Of a stretch of 7,249 bases of DNA, positions 6,929 to 7,249 are shown one piece after another. The position numbers were made by a program, and so were the translations under genes. Position 1 is the stretch's first letter; every line of letters begins with the position of its first letter. Source of the DNA: Lachnospiraceae bacterium. Lineage in GTDB: Bacteria; Bacillota; Clostridia; Lachnospirales; Lachnospiraceae. The DNA lies in contig JAFVAA010000435.1 in the NCBI GenBank assembly GCA_017476305.1, positions 1-7,249 of the forward strand. The letters are read 5' to 3'. The notes beneath the pieces were generated by a model. That model was not told the origin of the DNA. It saw only the letters and a list, made by a program, of their open reading frames with translations, and did not search any database.

Positions 6929-7249
6929 TTTTTCACGCATATCATAGTTCACATCCTCATCAATCATCTTGATCATCACATCCGCAAACTTCGGATCAAA
7001 CTGTGTTCCCTTTCCTTTCTCGATTTCCCTCCGGACATATTCCTGGGAAAGCACATCACGGTAACTCCGGTTTGAGGTCATGGCATCATATGCATCTGCC
7101 ACTGCCACAATTCTCGCCGCTTCCGGTATCTCCATTCCGGATAATCCATCCGGATAGCCGGTTCCATCATAATGCTCATGATGCCATCTGGCTCCGGTCA
7201 CAAGCCTCGGAAGCTACGTGATATTCTTTAAAATCCTGGCTCCCATCAC
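6926..7249 (-). pseudogene. HD-GYP cyclic-di-GMP phosphodiesterase, 3' part, interrupted by an in-frame TAG
   Basis: The 3' end of a gene that enters from the right edge. HD-GYP domains hydrolyse c-di-GMP. Visible residues begin VMGARILKNIT, then TAG (7214-7216), then LPRLVTGARW and the signature 'HHEHYDGTGYPDGLSG' (the HHE and GYP motifs), followed by 'EAARIVAVADAYDAMTSNRSYR' split over the usual helix and a normal C-terminus ending 'NYDMREK' at TGA. The stretch before the TAG matches the family's 'GARILKNI' segment in the same frame, so the stop lies inside the conserved domain, between the HD half and the GYP half. A GTG at 7199-7201 could reopen translation but has no ribosome binding site and would give a 91-residue piece without the HD residues. 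The gene is therefore probably inactive unless the TAG is read through or is a sequence error. Domain identity is very sure; functional state is not. Confidence 0.85.

Noticed and set aside
1..7249. Mobile elements, CRISPR arrays, tRNA or rRNA genes
   Set aside because: No transposase or integrase sequence, no regular spaced repeats, and no tRNA or rRNA signatures were seen on either strand.

Overview
The window reads as chromosomal DNA of a Firmicute of the Lachnospiraceae type (Roseburia, Butyrivibrio or Eubacterium-like); the genus is not determined. The reasons are moderate-to-low GC genes with very AT-rich gaps, strong AAGGAG-type ribosome binding sites, and signalling proteins of a style common in that family: a GGDEF protein with an 'INGLKTVND' motif, a 7TM membrane sensor, a PAS-rich hybrid kinase and a stand-alone HPt protein. 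Every gene I can support is on the minus strand, so transcription runs from high to low coordinates.

In transcription order: (1) the 3' part of an HD-GYP c-di-GMP phosphodiesterase gene (6926-7249, entering from the right edge), interrupted by an in-frame TAG at 7214-7216; (2) a histidine phosphotransfer (HPt) protein (6371-6811), followed in the same frame by 61 more family-like codons (6188-6370) beyond a TAG; (3) a membrane 7TM-GAF-GGDEF diguanylate cyclase (3976-6135 from a TTG with a good ribosome binding site, or to 6156 from an ATG without one); (4) a cytoplasmic PAS-rich hybrid histidine kinase with two receiver domains (1033-3906); (5) an intrinsic terminator (895-948); (6) an AT-rich gap of about 280 bases with an 11-bp inverted repeat and a weak promoter candidate; (7) the first 199 codons of a secreted protein (1-598) whose N-terminal module looks like a family 27 mannan-binding CBM, so probably the start of a mannanase.

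Together, genes 1-4 look like a signalling cluster. The kinase has two receivers but no HPt domain of its own, and the HPt protein nearby can supply it. The cyclase and the phosphodiesterase would make and break c-di-GMP. No DNA-binding response regulator is visible. Whether the cluster controls the adjacent polysaccharide-degrading gene is only a guess from position; a terminator separates them.

The most unusual feature is a pair of in-frame TAG codons, one in each of two neighbouring genes. Each lies inside sequence that keeps family-like coding on both sides, and both share the context G-TAG-CTT-Y-C. Nonsense mutations, sequencing errors, or less likely recoding or readthrough could explain them. 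The four apparent natural gene ends use TAA or TGA.
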